A DNA stretch of 64,000 nucleotides from Bidens hawaiensis (GCA_021521415.1 JAIQDT010014347.1:62001-126000), one strand, 5' to 3'. Positions 22,380-34,619 are shown, numbered from the stretch's first letter. The notes: generated by a model not told the origin, from the sequence alone. A program made the numbers and translations.

Positions 22380-23080
22380 TGACAGATTCGTTTTCGTTTA
22401 TTTATTGGTATGTAACTTGATGTTAAACGATGATTACTGAACGATTTTTGATTCTAGGATATAGCACTATGAGTCTAGTTTCCAGAAAGGTAAAGTTTGT
22501 AATTTTTGGACACGTTTTGAATAGTTTTTATGATTTTACAAAATCACTGGTCAAAGCTGATTCGAGGAGTTATATTTTGGCCTGTCTTTCCGGCACCATA
22601 ACTCCCTAATGACAAAACCAAACGGGTTGTTTCCAGTTCTGAAAGTTAGTATTATGAGTTTTGAAGACAACCCAATTGGTCTTGCACAATTTAGATTAAT
22701 GAGTCGATAGAACCATTAAACGAGTGTTTGTTGTGCAATCTGCTGAACTGTTGGTACATATCTTTAATGGTTGAATTATTGTGAGTTTTGTATGTATGAG
22801 AAAAATATTATAAATTTTTTTTGAGAAACCTAATTCATATATTCTACCGTGGTAAATTTTGTACAATTTATACTTAATATTTTCTTAGTGAATAAAATCA
22901 GTTTGTACATGCTATAATCTGTCTCGTGAACTAAGTGATCATAAGTTAAGTTGTATGATGAATGTTTGGTTGATTTGCCATGATACGATGTGTGAATACA
23001 TGTTAGGACTTTTTAGTACAGTTGACAATAATTATTATCACCAACAAGTCATCGATTCAAGTTTTTATTTGTGTATACAT
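22380..23080. repeat. Internal direct repeat, copy 2
   Basis: Partner of 18129-18825, lying on the other side of the tandem arrays and just before the coiled-coil remnant. Both copies contain tcctaatgac/ccctaatgac and accattaaac words in the same order. Confidence 0.8.
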
Positions 23081-23179
23081 TATGTCTAATGTGATTGTGC
23101 GTGATAGTCGTCGTGCTTTGAGGTTTCGCCTCACATTAACCCTTTACTAGTTATGATGCTAATATTTTAACAATTTTAG

Positions 23180-23350
23180 GTTCAAAAATTTAGAGCCGAA
23201 ATGGAAAAAGATGAAAAGAAGTCAAGAAACGAGTTGGAAGAACGAGCGCAACGAATGAAATAAATGGAAAAAGAACTTAAAGAAAATGAAGAAAGGAGGA
23301 AAAAACAATTTGATTAGTTTATGAGAAAGTTTGAGGTCGGTAGTAATTAG
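23180..23350 (+). pseudogene. Coiled-coil remnant of a CACTA-encoded protein
   Basis: After a possible acceptor (caattttag) the frame reads FRAEMEKDEKKSRNELEERA, then two in-frame stops among further Glu/Lys/Arg-rich helix (MEKELKENEERRKKQFD), ending FEVGSN and a stop. A charged C-terminal coiled coil is typical of the second (TNPA-like or Transposase_24) protein of plant CACTA elements. Only this last exon remains. Confidence 0.5.
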
Positions 23351-23439
23351 TAGTAGTTTCAAATATTTTGAATTCATAACTTATTAGTGTAGGTTTGTTA
23401 ATGTAAACTTGTTTTGAATTTATGTTATTGTGTTTGTTA

Positions 23440-24232
23440 AACTTATGAAATAGCCACATTTATCTATGTGTGATCAAAAGTATGATAATAGCCACACTTT
23501 ATATTACAAAAGCATTATGTGTGACAAACGGTAAGACAATGGCCACACCACAAACTACAAAAGAGTGTTTGACTGACAAGTTCACATTTTTAGCCACATT
23601 GACAATAACCTCCAGTGTCTATATGATATGATTAGCCACACAATACCTCACTATGTGTGACGATAAGTTTGACAATAGCCACACTTTAAATTACAAAAAG
23701 CATTACGTGTGACAAACGGTAAAACAATAGCCACACTATAATCTACAAAGGAGTGTTTGGGTGGCAAGCAAACATTTTTAGCCACTTTTAATGTAATTTC
23801 TAGTGTCTGTATGATATAATTAGCCACTCTATTTTTAATTTAAGTGGCCATTTATTTGTTATATCCACACGGTATAGGTCACAATGCACGCTTAACACAA
23901 CCCTATTGGCCACATTATTATAAAATTCATGTGGCTGAGACATGAATTCATGTGGCTGTATATGTGCAATGGTCACTCATAGTAAATAGTCATGTGACCA
24001 TTTTCTACCATTTAGCCACACTTATTGGAGAGGATTCTTGATGGCCAGCAACTAATGCTTGTAACCTTTAGCCATACTTATTACCATATAAGGCCACTAA
24101 AAACTGTGTGTGGCCATATCATACCCACGGTGTCGTGACCTTTAGCCACATATGACTTGAACCAAATGTGTGTGGCTAAAGGCCTACGGCCACACTTTTT
24201 TCGTGTGGCCGAAGGTCAATTTTCACGTAGTG
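23440..24232. repeat. Right subterminal repeats of the CACTA element
   Basis: Same AGCCACA/GTGTGGC words as the left end. A ~190-bp unit around tgtgtgacaaacggtaa.acaatggccacac is present twice (23520 and 23707). The open frame 24170-24457 starts inside this repeat and has no protein-like features. Confidence 0.85.
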
Positions 24233-24530
24233 ATATTTCTTTTGACTAAGGATAAAGCCACGATGATGTGTAATGACCGGTCATCGACATATACTAGGAC
24301 ATATATTGGAGATGATCCGATAATAAGATTGAAAAGAGATGGATCACATATTGTTGGCTTAAAACCTTTGGCAATGAGGTACGTCTTTAATCCATCATCT
24401 CAATCGCTGTCACATATGAGCGAAAAAACATTCAAAAATGGTTCTTTAGCTATATAAGGACTACTTGTCCTTCCACGATGCAAAACATCGAAATTTCGAT
24501 ATTACCCCTAACAACACCCTCAAGAGGCTC

Positions 24531-25161
24531 ATTATGGCATGGCATAATAGTCATTCGCCATCTTCTTCTTCTTCTTCTTCTTCAACTTCACCATCGTTTT
24601 CACCTTTGTCATCGCTCAAGCGGGATGAAATGGGGTCATTACTCAAAACCCTAAACTCGACTCCATTCAAGGTAAGCTCTTTGAAGAAACTTAAAGAAAT
24701 AGTTGAAGTTGGAGATGAGATGAAGATGATGTTGCTTGTGGCGATATTTGTAACGTATTTGTTGGCTGGTATGATAGAATGTATATCATTTTCCATGATG
24801 ATTACGAGAAGATGATGTTGCTTGCGGCAATATTTGTTGCTCTTTCTTTCGTTGGTTAGCTTTTCTTGTTTGCGTATCATGAGGGTTCGAAAGAAAAAGA
24901 TCCATGTGAGAAAATGTTCCCTAGAATTCTCCTGCAAGCTTTTTTTAGTGTTGGTATTGAAGGTTTGGGTATTGCGCTTTTATCACGCAGTTCTTCCGTT
25001 GGTATCACATGACTTTATCCATAATTCTTGGTCTTGTGCTTCTGGGGACTATTGTCGGTAAGGAACGGTATGCGCGATCGCTTAAGTCAGTGGTTGGCGA
25101 TTCAACAAATGTGTCTAATGAAGCAATAACCGAGATACCAAGTGTGGGGCAAGCAGATAAT
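24531..25161 (+). pseudogene. Decayed membrane-protein gene
   Basis: Not recognised. In order one can read MGSLLKTLNSTPFK, a hydrophobic segment MMLLVAIFVTYLLAGMI, a second similar start MMLLAAIFVALSFVG at 24814, then HEGSKEKDPCEKMFPRILLQ, and in yet another frame FFRWYHMTLSIILGLVLLGT followed by IVGKERYARSLKSVVGD and a stop near 25161. The segments lie in different frames with stops between them. The repeated MMLL block looks like an internal duplication of ~100 bp. A (TCT)n run encodes the Ser stretch at 24562-24582. Most simply a dead two- to three-span membrane protein gene. Confidence 0.45.
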
Positions 25162-25589
25162 TAGCAGCAAGGGGGCGAATCAGGTGATGTGGCGCAACAT
25201 GTGGTTTTGACTGTTTAAAATGATGGTTTTGTTGAATGAAGTAGGTTTAAAGGGTTGGTGAGTGAGATATGCCACTGTTTTAACTTTTAACATTAACATA
25301 TATAATTTTGTGTAAATTCTTACCTACTGTAAGTGGATGATTATATTATGATATAATTTTGTTTTATGTTTGAGCAGTTGTTTTATGTTTAAATTATGTG
25401 TTTTGTGAGTTGTTCTGCATTCTATTTAGATTTTATTCTTTGAAAGTGGCTTTTTTTTAATCAATGTTACTTTAGTCTGTTTTTATTATTTATTGGTCAA
25501 TAGAGAGTGATGAGCAAAGAGTGTTATGCTTAAACACTATGTTAAGTATGTTAGTTTTAGATCAGGCAACTGAATCTTGAAAATTAAAG
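25162..25589. other. No gene seen
   Basis: AT-rich DNA. The word tgttagttttagatcagg at 25549 recurs at 25743, so the copia remnant between them is bracketed by ~25-bp direct repeats. Confidence 0.5.
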
Positions 25590-25725
25590 AACACAAAATA
25601 AGACTCTTCAACTCATCAAACTTTACCTGAGCCAATTGTTTTGTTAATATATCTGCTATCTGCAGATTACCGCTCCCATGGTCTATGCATACTAGTTCCT
25701 GTTCTACACGTATTGATTAGAGCGG
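25590..25725 (-). pseudogene. Ty1/copia polyprotein C-terminal scrap
   Basis: The minus strand reads VEQELVCIDHGSGNLQIAD, then ILTKQLAQVKFDELKSL. The pattern (Q)IADILTKxL with a preceding V.CI.H is the end of the copia RNase H region. Nothing else of the element is present nearby, and no LTR was found. Confidence 0.7.
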
Positions 25726-25989
25726 GATGCTCTAACATCAAATGTTAGTTTTAGATCAGGAAACTAAACAATACTTAAAAAACACTATATAGTCGAATCC
25801 AATCCAAATCGGTTTCAGTTTCAATTCGAAAATAAATCATAAACAGTTATATTTAATGAATATTGTTAATTTCCTATTTCATAAAAAAAAAATAAGAACA
25901 TGACGTTTATAAACCCGACAACTTCAAAACAACACTTTAACGACTAGTTTCAACTATAAAGTAATGAGTCAAGTAATTTATAAAAATTT

Positions 25990-27420
25990 ATAAAATAAAT
26001 CGGAATACCGGTAAAACGAGTCGCAACAAGTAGATTTTTACGTTAAACTAGCCAATACGAGTTAGTTACTAATTAACTATTCGTATCGGGAATGTAAACT
26101 AGTCACAAAGAGATAACTACATATAAACTACTCGTATGGGTAACGTAAATCAGGTAAACTTAATAGGACGAGTTAATTACTAACAAAATGCTCGTATCGA
26201 GAATATAAACAAGGTAAACTAGTCATGACGAGTTAACTACATATAAACTACTCGTATGCGTAATGTAAACCGGTAAACTTATTGAGACGAGTTAATTACT
26301 AATAAAATACTCGTATGATGAACGTAAACTAGTCGTTCACCAAGATCTACTCGTAAGGACTAGTTGACCAATTAAACAAACCATTCCGGTTAGTATTTTG
26401 TAAAACTAACCGGTTTGATGTATTTGGTGAACAAACGCGTCGTTGTGGTTAGTTTGATAAACTACTCGCGTCTCGTAAAGTTTTAAAATCTACTCGCCGC
26501 GACTAAACAGTTTCTTATTTACTCGTGGGCGTTGATTACGAGGCTTGAAACTTATTTAATCGTTACGAGTAGATGATTAGTGAAACTGGTCTTTACGATT
26601 AGTTTATGGACATGTGGCAAGTTTTAAATGGTTATACAAACTACTCGTGTGTATAAACTATTCAACACGACTAATTTATAATACATATTTTTGGAATTTG
26701 TTGGAAATGACACCAAAAACCCGAAAAACGTATTCAGAAACGCTTATTTTGGGAATTTTCCCACAAGTTAAACACCATCTAACATTAAACCAGATTTAAT
26801 ACAAAACCCTAAATATTTAAAGGCAAAATTCCCAAAATAAGCATTTATGAAAACGTTTTTCAGGTTTTTGGTATCATTTGCAAGAAATTTCCAAAATAGG
26901 TATTATAAACTAGTCGTGACGAGTAGTTTATGATTACACACGAGTAGTTTGTAGAACCTGTTAAAACTTGCCATGTGCCCTTAAACTAACCGTAACGTGC
27001 AGGTTCACTAATCATTTACTCGTCACGACTAAATAAGTTTAATGACTTGTAATCAACGCCCACGATTAATTCATAAGTCATTTAGTCGCGGCGACTAGTT
27101 TACCTGATTTATATTCCCTACACAAGTAGTTTATTAGTAGTTAACTCGTCGCGACTAGTTAACCTTACAATCTACTCGTCGCGACTAAAGAACTTATGAA
27201 TTAATCGTGGGCGTTGATTACAAGACATATAACTTATTTAGTTGTGATGAGTAAATGGTTAGTAAATCTGCTCATTACGGTTAGTTTAAAGACACATGTC
27301 AAGTTTTAATTGGTTATACAAACTATTCGTCACGACTAGATTATAATACCTAATTTGGGAATTTCTTGCAAATGACACCTAAAACCTGAAAAACGTTTTC
27401 ATAAACGCTTATTTTGGGAA
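25990..27420. repeat. Foldback and tandem region built on actcgt words
   Basis: 26030-26360 has three ~120-bp units (gagttaattactaa...ctcgtat at 26048, 26169 and 26288). 26522-26762 and 26822-27078 are inverted copies about a centre near 26795, sharing cccaaaataagc, a cccgaaaaacg/cgtttttcagg stretch, and acgagtagtttat. 27183-27420 is a third copy, direct to the left arm. No ORF of interest; probably a transposon family with long inverted repeats. Confidence 0.75.
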
Positions 27421-27427
27421 ATATCAC

Positions 27428-28090
27428 TTAATCTGTGAATATTATGCTGAGTTTGATGTTTTTGTGCTGAGTTTGATGTTGATGTTATTATGCTTTTTCT
27501 ATTGATTTTTTTTTATATATTTAGGGTTTTCTATTAATTTGGGTTTAATGTTAAATGATGTTTAATCTGTGAATATTGTGCTGAGTTTTATGTTGATGGT
27601 ATTATGATTTTTTTGTTTATTATTTTTATATATTTAGGGTTTGTATTAAATTAAGTTTAATGTTAGATGGTGTTTAATCTGTGAATATAATGTTGAGTTA
27701 GAAGTTTTTGTATTGAGTTTGATATTAATTTTCATATGATTTTGTTGTTGATTATTTTTGTATTTTTAGTTATTCGGATTAATCTAGGTTTAATATTAAA
27801 TGATGTTTAATCTGTTAATATTGTGCTGAGTTTGATGTTGATGTTCTTATGATTTCTTTATTGATTATTTTTATATATTTGGTTTTTTGTATTAATCTTG
27901 ATTTAATGTTAAATGATGTTTAATATATGAATATTGTGCTGAGTTTGATGTTGATGTTCTTATGATTTTTATATATTTTTTTTCTTGTATTAATCTAGGT
28001 TTAATGTTAAATGATGTTTAATCTGTGAATATTGTGCTGAGTTAGATGATTTTGTGCTGAGTTTGATGTTTTATATGAATATGTCTATTT
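27428..28090. repeat. ~115-130-bp tandem array
   Basis: tttaatctgtgaatattgtgctgagtt-type starts at about 27428, 27559, 27673, 27805, 27919 and 28016. Spacing alternates 131, 114, 132, 114 and 97. Each unit has gatttttttattg, tatatatttagggtt and ggtttaatgttaaatgatg. It directly precedes the membrane-protein-like region at 28291 and could be part of an intron. Confidence 0.85.
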
Positions 28091-28290
28091 GGCTGAATTA
28101 GATGTTTTTGTTAATATTCTTATCTTTTTGTAAGGATTTTTACTAGCTATGATCGTTTAATTTGTTTTAAACTGTAAATTAACATGAGTGTGCTTAATTT
28201 GTATCTTTTTGTGATTATGTTTAATTTGTATTAATCTGTTAATTAACATGATTGTGATGAGTTAGTTGATTCCCTTGTTGTTTTTAGAAA

Positions 28291-29062
28291 TGGGAGATGT
28301 CATTGAACCGTTGCTAGAAGATCATCTATGGTATAGGTTAAACCAAACGAAGTCATGGTGTATAAGCCTCAAGTAGGCACCCTAATCAAGTTGCACTTCA
28401 ATTTCTAGGGTAGGTTTCTTGATATTTATTTCTTTAATTTAAATTTATAGTTTATATATTCATTTAAATATTCTATTTTGTTTACAGAGAGGAAAACAAT
28501 ACATACAACGTGATTCCATTTGGCGGCGGTTCAGGATTCCGTACGACGTTTAAGGAAAAAAATATATTTTTTCATCATATGGGGTACGACCTGTGTCGGT
28601 CTCGGAGTTGTTAAAGCACTCATGCAGTCGACCGATTTTGAAACTATTTTGATGTTGTCGGCAGCTTCTGTTGCATTGTCCTTTGTTTTTTGGCTTGTGT
28701 CATTTTGGGTTCATGAGGTAGCAAAGAGGATCCGTGCAAATTTTGAGTGGTTAGAATGGGCCTCCAATTCTGCTATAGCGTTGGAATGTTTGAATTAGGG
28801 GTTGTTTTTGTAGCCCAGTTCTTCCCTTATGGTTATTACAAGTGGATGTGTTACAGTTTTGCAGGATTGCTTGTGTTTGCTCTGGAGGTGTATCATTCCC
28901 CCCATATTGTAAAAGATGGGATAACATGGGTGTGTGGTCGAATAAGGGCTTTTCTGCCACTTTTGTATAATGGAGTGGTCGATGGAGTTACAACTGTGTA
29001 TAATCTTGGTGCGAATTTTGGACAGTGGGTCCGAAATCTGTTCACGAACCAAAATGTATTAT
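28291..29062 (+). pseudogene. Multi-span membrane protein gene, frameshifted
   Basis: Family not recognised. A possible first exon 28291-28328 reads MGDVIEPLLEDHLW and ends before a GT. After an acceptor-like ttacag (28487) a frame opens from about 28520 with DSVRRLRKK, two hydrophobic spans (IYFFIIWGTTCVGLG; ILMLSAASVALSFVFWL) and a linker EVAKRIRANFEWL. The protein-like reading then jumps to the next frame near 28747 with MGLQFCYSVGMFELGVVFVA, a fourth span WMCYSFAGLLVFALE, and a tail DGITWVCG...FGQWVRNLFTNQN, after which GT could start an intron. Composition on both sides of the jump is coherent, so a single-base indel in a once-intact four-span protein is the simplest reading. A small stop-bearing region upstream suggests a second lesion. 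Confidence 0.5.
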
Positions 29063-29091
29063 CAGTCACTTTTCTGTTTCTCTTTGAATGA

Positions 29092-29453
29092 TGTTTGAAA
29101 CATGGATTTCATTTCAACCTTGTTTGATTTTGTTCCTTTCTTTCCCACACCAATTTGAACAACCACATTCATTGTCCGGTCTTTCTAGCAAAAATAGATT
29201 CATTAAAGCCGATCAACATGTTAAAAATAAATTCAAAAACATGAAAAAACTACCTAGGAAACTGAAGTGTTATTTGATTTGGTTATCCTTCGAATGGCTC
29301 GTAAGGAAAAGCGGTTGTTGCATCAATGACTCATGGATCCCGTCAGACATTCTACAACATACATAAGACTAAACCAAAATAAAAAAACCCATCTTAGCAC
29401 AATCTTGTAAGGATATTAAGCAACATTCAATAATAAAAAAAATCCAAATTACA
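29092..29453. other. No gene seen
   Basis: Open frame 29088-29366 has no membrane or domain character and follows the dead gene; I regard it as chance. Confidence 0.4.
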
Positions 29454-29649
29454 TCATATATATATTACTAATTTATTAAATCAATACAATTACTCCACAT
29501 GTTCTTCTACTAGCCTATCCACCTATGCATCCAACTCACCAAATTTCCATTCTCATATTGTCTATTATGCTGCCATGCCAACTTTCCTATTATTGCCAAA
29601 TCATCTCTACACTATATTTAAACCTTAAGATTATCCTACCTTAATCATT

Positions 29650-29684
29650 TTAATCTCTCTCTCTCTCCCTCTCTCTCTCTCTCG
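29650..29684. repeat. (TC)n microsatellite
   Basis: Nearly uninterrupted TC dinucleotides with one ccc interruption. Confidence 0.9.
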
Positions 29685-29755
29685 GCTTACTAACTCCACC
29701 ATCTTCAATATTCCGGTAATGTAGATCGGGATTAATCATTTTCCGGTAAGGTTAT

Positions 29756-32001
29756 TGTAACATCCCGTTTTTCGGGTTTCGGTTAATAAATTAAAATACA
29801 AGTTATTATGAGTCGGGCTAGTGTTGGGTTAAATGGATATGGGCTATGGACTTGGGCTATGAAAGAAAGAGGAAAGGACCATGGGCTTAAGCCCATGATC
29901 CATAATTATATAAGTCATTAAATGACCTTTAATCATTCATTTCACACATTCCAACACCATTCAAAACACACACTTAAGCTCTCCCTCTCTAGTCTCTCTC
30001 TAGCCGAAACCAAGAAAGAATCCGAGCACCGACCCGAGGTAATGATAGTTTAATATTGTATGAGCTTAAACCCGTTAGATATAGTCACGAAACGACGAGC
30101 CGACACCGTTAAACCGTTTAAGTCACGAGATCCGGGTGGAATCTGGTATAATCCGAACCTATGATGAGCTTAGGGGTCACCCTAGCTCAGATCTGGATCG
30201 AACGGGACGAAAAACGGTGAAAAACGAGTTAAAACTTGTTTTTCCGACGTGTTTGCGGCTTTCCAGCGGCGGCGCCGGAAAAGTTAATACGAGGATGTCA
30301 GGGAATGTTCTGACATTCCCTGACCTAACCCTAGTTCGCTACGGGGATTTAACGAATTAAAGGTGATTTGCTAGCTGGTTCGTCTATGGGAACATAACGA
30401 ACTAGCTACAGTTCGTGTTCAATTCGTTAAGTTGATTTGCTGAGGAAATAATAACGAATTGGCCTTAGTTCGCGTCCAGATTCATTAAGGAAAAGATAAC
30501 GAATTAACCCCCAATTCGTTATAGTCATTCGTTAAGGAAATAACGAATTAAAAGGTCCAATTCGTTACCTGGATTGATTCGCTATGTGGACTGGTTCGTT
30601 ATGGACTGATTCGTTATAGGATCCAGTTCGCTTAATAACCAGTTCGTTAAAGTGTTCAGTTCGCTGCATGGATTAGTTCGTTAAGATAACACAATTCGTT
30701 AAGAACCAAGTAACGAATCAGAAGTTTAATAGAATGACAGAACAGTCACTGGACTTAGAAAAGAATGATTTAATTACAAAGAAGCCCTTGGATTTTAAGT
30801 AGCAAATTATTTAATGATTCAAAATCCTAATGGAAAATGTGTTAAGACAGTTAATTAAAATAAAATTTTTTCAAGCTGACCTGGCTCTGCCCCTTGGACC
30901 CCGCTAGAGGCTCTGCCCCTTGGACCCTATAGGGGCTGCCGCCCCTAGAACCCCGCTGCCAGAGGCGCTGCCCCGGACCCCCGTTCATTGAGGGTAATGA
31001 TTAAACTTAAAAGACGATATGTGTAGTGATAGTTTATTGATACGTATAATTATTATACAGTTAGTCGTGCATAGCTCAAGAAGGGAATAACCGTAAACGG
31101 TGAACGCAACCGCATTGAGGTGAGTTTCTAGCCCCACTTCCTTGTTATGTTTTCGGGGCTGTGTGCATACTCTATGTGATAGTTAATACACTTACCTTAA
31201 GTGGTAAGTGTATGCCTTGTATGATGTATGTATGATGATTGCTTGACGGTGCGTGAACGATCTTCGGATATTACATGTACCGTCAGGTGGTAGCTAAAGA
31301 TGTGATTGCTATGTATGATGTAGATAAAATGCATGTATGAATATATATGATGTATGCATAATGTACGTATGATATGTTATTGGTACGTGAACGCTCTTCG
31401 GAGATTGCACGTATAGTCAGGAAAAGTATGTAAGAACAGGTATGGTATGAAGCATGAAGGGTGACCGGACCCAAATAATATCCGAGAATGAAGGGTGACC
31501 GGACCCTAATAATATCCGAGGATGAAGGGTGACCGGACCCTAATAATAATGTCCGAGGTATGTAGGTGAAATGCCCTTTATAATGTATGGTTAGATATGA
31601 ATGTGTATGGACGAATGATGAACATGATATGTATGTAATGCGTACCTTCGGGCACGTGTATGTGTATGAAAAGTAAGCTATGTGGTTAACTAGAACTCAC
31701 TCAGCATAGCTGACTTTTAGTATGCACGCAGGCAAAAAGGTTGAGGTAGCTCGCGTGACTGAAGACACATGGCATGGAAATCGAAGATGTTGGCATCTCG
31801 AAGAAATGTTGTGATGTTTTAAAGACTATGTTTTGTTTTAATTGACTACTAATGTTTTATAAGACATGATTTGATGGTTATGTAAAATGTTATGGTTGAA
31901 GTTTTATTATTCCGCAAAAATTTTTGTTAACTCTGATTTTTAGAACTGTATTTATGAGTAAATCCAAGTTAAAGTAGGGCTACCGGTAACGGGGCCTTAC
32001 A
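29756..32001 (+). mobile_element. Solo LTR of the 41519 gypsy family
   Basis: It starts TGTAACATCCCG, ends GGGGCCTTACA, and is flanked by identical GTTAT on both sides (29751-29755 and 32002-32006). It is homologous over its whole 2,246 bp to the LTR at 41519-43983: the gggcttaagccc and TATATAA promoter near 29884-29912, the aattcgtta repeat region (30360-30720), the GC-rich agaggctctgcccc block (30890-30990), and an accggaccctaata minisatellite. No internal sequence remains, so unequal LTR recombination removed the element. Confidence 0.95.
31457..31560 (+). repeat. 34-bp minisatellite in the solo LTR, 3 copies
   Basis: Unit gaagggtgaccggaccctaa plus taatatccgaggat, three times. The same locus has five copies in the LTR at 37084 and seven in the LTR at 41519. 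Confidence 0.9.
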
Positions 32002-32029
32002 GTTATATATTATACTCTAATGACCAACA

Positions 32030-32960
32030 ATGTTAGATGATTTTCCGGCAAGGTTTTATCTTTTTCCGGTAAAGTTTTCCGATAAGGTTTTATATTTATT
32101 TTTATTGTTATTTGATTTTGTAATAATCCCTTTAAGTTTTATATAAAAATCAAAGATTGAATTGATATTTTGATGTTATTACGGTTTTTCGGTAAGGTTT
32201 TCCGGTGAAGTTTTATTTGCTACTCTAATGTACGATTATCATATTATTCCTTATTTCATTTACAATTGTTTTTGTTTTCCGTTTTCGTTTGTATTTATAA
32301 TTTTGTTATAATCTCTTTAGGTTCTATATCAAAATCGAAGATACAATGGAGATTTTCCCTATTTCGTTTTTCCAGTAACGTGATTCAAATATTCCGGTTA
32401 TCAATTAGAACATTTGTAAATCAGTGGTTTAACATTCCATAACATGTAGCATTACCACGACACATTTTTTTTATTTCTAAAACGATTACAATTTTGAATT
32501 TTAAATTCCAAATTTAAGTTAAAGTTGAAATTTGTAAATGGTTGGTCAATATTCCATAACGTCTAAACTTACCACAATTACAATTTATTATTTTCTAAAA
32601 CGATTTAATTTAAAAAGTTTAAATTTCCAAATTTAAATTAAAGTTGATTTTTTTATTTAATTGCTGGTCAAATGTTTAAGTTGGTCAAACAGTTTTAAAT
32701 TGCCTGGTCAAACATTTAAGTTGAATTTAAGTTTAAGTTGAACTTTTTAAATGGCTGATTAAACAAAAATTCATAATGTCTAAAATTACCAGCATTAAAA
32801 TTTAATATTTCTAAAATAATGTAATTTAAAATTTATAAATTTTCAAATTTAAATTAAAGTTTAATTTTATGAATTAGTGGTCAAACATTTCATAACATGT
32901 ATCATTATCACGGTTAAAATTTATTATTTGTATAACGAATATTAATATTTAATTTTCTCA
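32030..32960. repeat. CCGGTAA-rich and ~115-bp tandem repeats
   Basis: 32040-32420 has repeated tttccggtaa(a/g)gtttt words. 32430-32960 has units with ccataac.tgta.catta.cac at about 32437, 32553, 32772 and 32893, each followed by tttaaattccaaatttaa-type DNA. Spacing is 116, 219 and 121, so one unit has lost its marker. Confidence 0.7.
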
Positions 32961-34619
32961 TTTCAGGTTATGTTCCCAACTTGATATAGCTAATTTCATG
33001 GATTGAAGATTTGTTGATAAAATATCTTTTTTTTAATATTGATGTATATTTTTGTTATTATTCATGTATTTATGTATTTTTCACAATTCATGTAATTTAT
33101 TTGATTTTTATATAATCAATCATATATAGTTGTTTGTTTTGTCCATTTAATATATTTTAATCAGAACCGATGTATTAAAGAAAAATTTATTTGTATCTTA
33201 TATTTATCAATTTATTAATGATAATCTCTATAATTTATAATAATTATTATAATTTTAGTAATTTTGTTATTATTAATTTATTACTTATTCTAATTAGTTG
33301 TTACATCTTATTTTGACTGAAATAATAAAATTTGCACCTTACCATTTTTATATTTCAATATCTTTGACTTAAAACATTATTCTGTTATTATACTGTAAGA
33401 TACATTATATTTTCTATATATAACCAATTACGTTATATATGGAAAACCCAATAAATAAGTTATAAAGTTTTCATGATTTTAATTACAAGATTTGCAATAT
33501 AATAATTTAATTCAAATAAGCATTTACATTATATTTTATATATTCAATGTATTTCCATGATTTCACGTAAATCATTGCAAATTAATTACCTTTAATTCAA
33601 TTTATGACTGTTGATTTTTGTTTAAAGATATTTAAGGTAATTTACAATTTGATTTCCATTTACTTAATTGTGGAAGTCAAATTAAATTAATTAATTATAT
33701 AAGTCAATTAAATTATTAACGCTTTCTAAAAGACCCGAGTGATTATGGAAGTCAAATTTAATTATTTAAGCTCAAATTTATTTTAATTACACTAATAATA
33801 TTATTACAAAGATTTATATATTTTAAAGAATGATTTCAAATAGATAACTAACTATAGTCTGACCAAAATGATATAATCATAATTAATGATATTATATTTT
33901 GCCATCTTCAAAATAATTTATACTTTTTATATATGTAAGTCGTTTAAATTTAAGTGTTTGCGATATATGTTGACCACTAATTAATTTATTAGTTATGACG
34001 TATTTGACAATAACACTTTCTTTTTTTACAAATATAATTATTTGATAAATATATAAGAACACTAGCTCTATGTGATAGCAAAAAATTAATCAAACAGAAA
34101 AGATTTAATACCAAGTTTATAACCAATAATGTCTATATAAACGTAGGAATGAATGAATATATACCAATTACGTTGTTCTGTTAGATAAATTTATAAATGT
34201 TACTTATATGTTTTACTTTCATATTATATATGTGGATTATAATAAGTAACAAGGTTTTGTTGTCTAACTCATAATATAGGTAGACATGTATGTTTATTTA
34301 AACTTTTGTAACTGTTTTTACATATATATAAATCCATTTTGTTTATAACATATTAATTGTATTGGAGTTGTACTTTTAATTTCAAATGATGCAATTATCA
34401 TTTAATTAATATTTGAATAATTTTTAATTACACAATAATCTTGGTAATTTGCTGGTAATATTTTTTAAAGTTTCCTATTTATCTCTTATAACCTATTGTA
34501 TTAAGATTAATAATTAGTTTATTACTTTGGCAGCCGAAAAGTATCATCTTGCTCGGAACATATTTGTGTTGGTTGAATATGTTGACTATATTTATATGAT
34601 TTGTTGATATGTTTTTTCT
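32961..34619. other. Very AT-rich stretch, no gene seen
   Basis: No supported open frame. AT content is the highest in the window. It ends at the Helitron-like hairpin. Confidence 0.6.

Larger units (their letters stand above)
16888..24232. mobile_element. CACTA transposon, non-autonomous, 7.3 kb
   Basis: It starts CACTACGTGAATATTGG and ends as the inverse of CACTACGTGAAAATTGACC, flanked by ATA on both sides (16885-16887 and 24233-24235), the 3-bp TSD of CACTA/En-Spm elements. Subterminal DNA at both ends is packed with AGCCACAC/GTGTGGCT words, the likely transposase-binding repeats of this family. The interior has no transposase: it holds a ~700-bp direct repeat pair, three tandem arrays and a short coiled-coil coding remnant. 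Mobility would need a transposase from elsewhere. Confidence 0.92.

Noticed and set aside
27428..28090. CRISPR-like array
   Set aside because: Units are ~115-130 bp, degenerate throughout with no conserved-repeat/variable-spacer pattern, in a plant nuclear context; ordinary tandem repeat.
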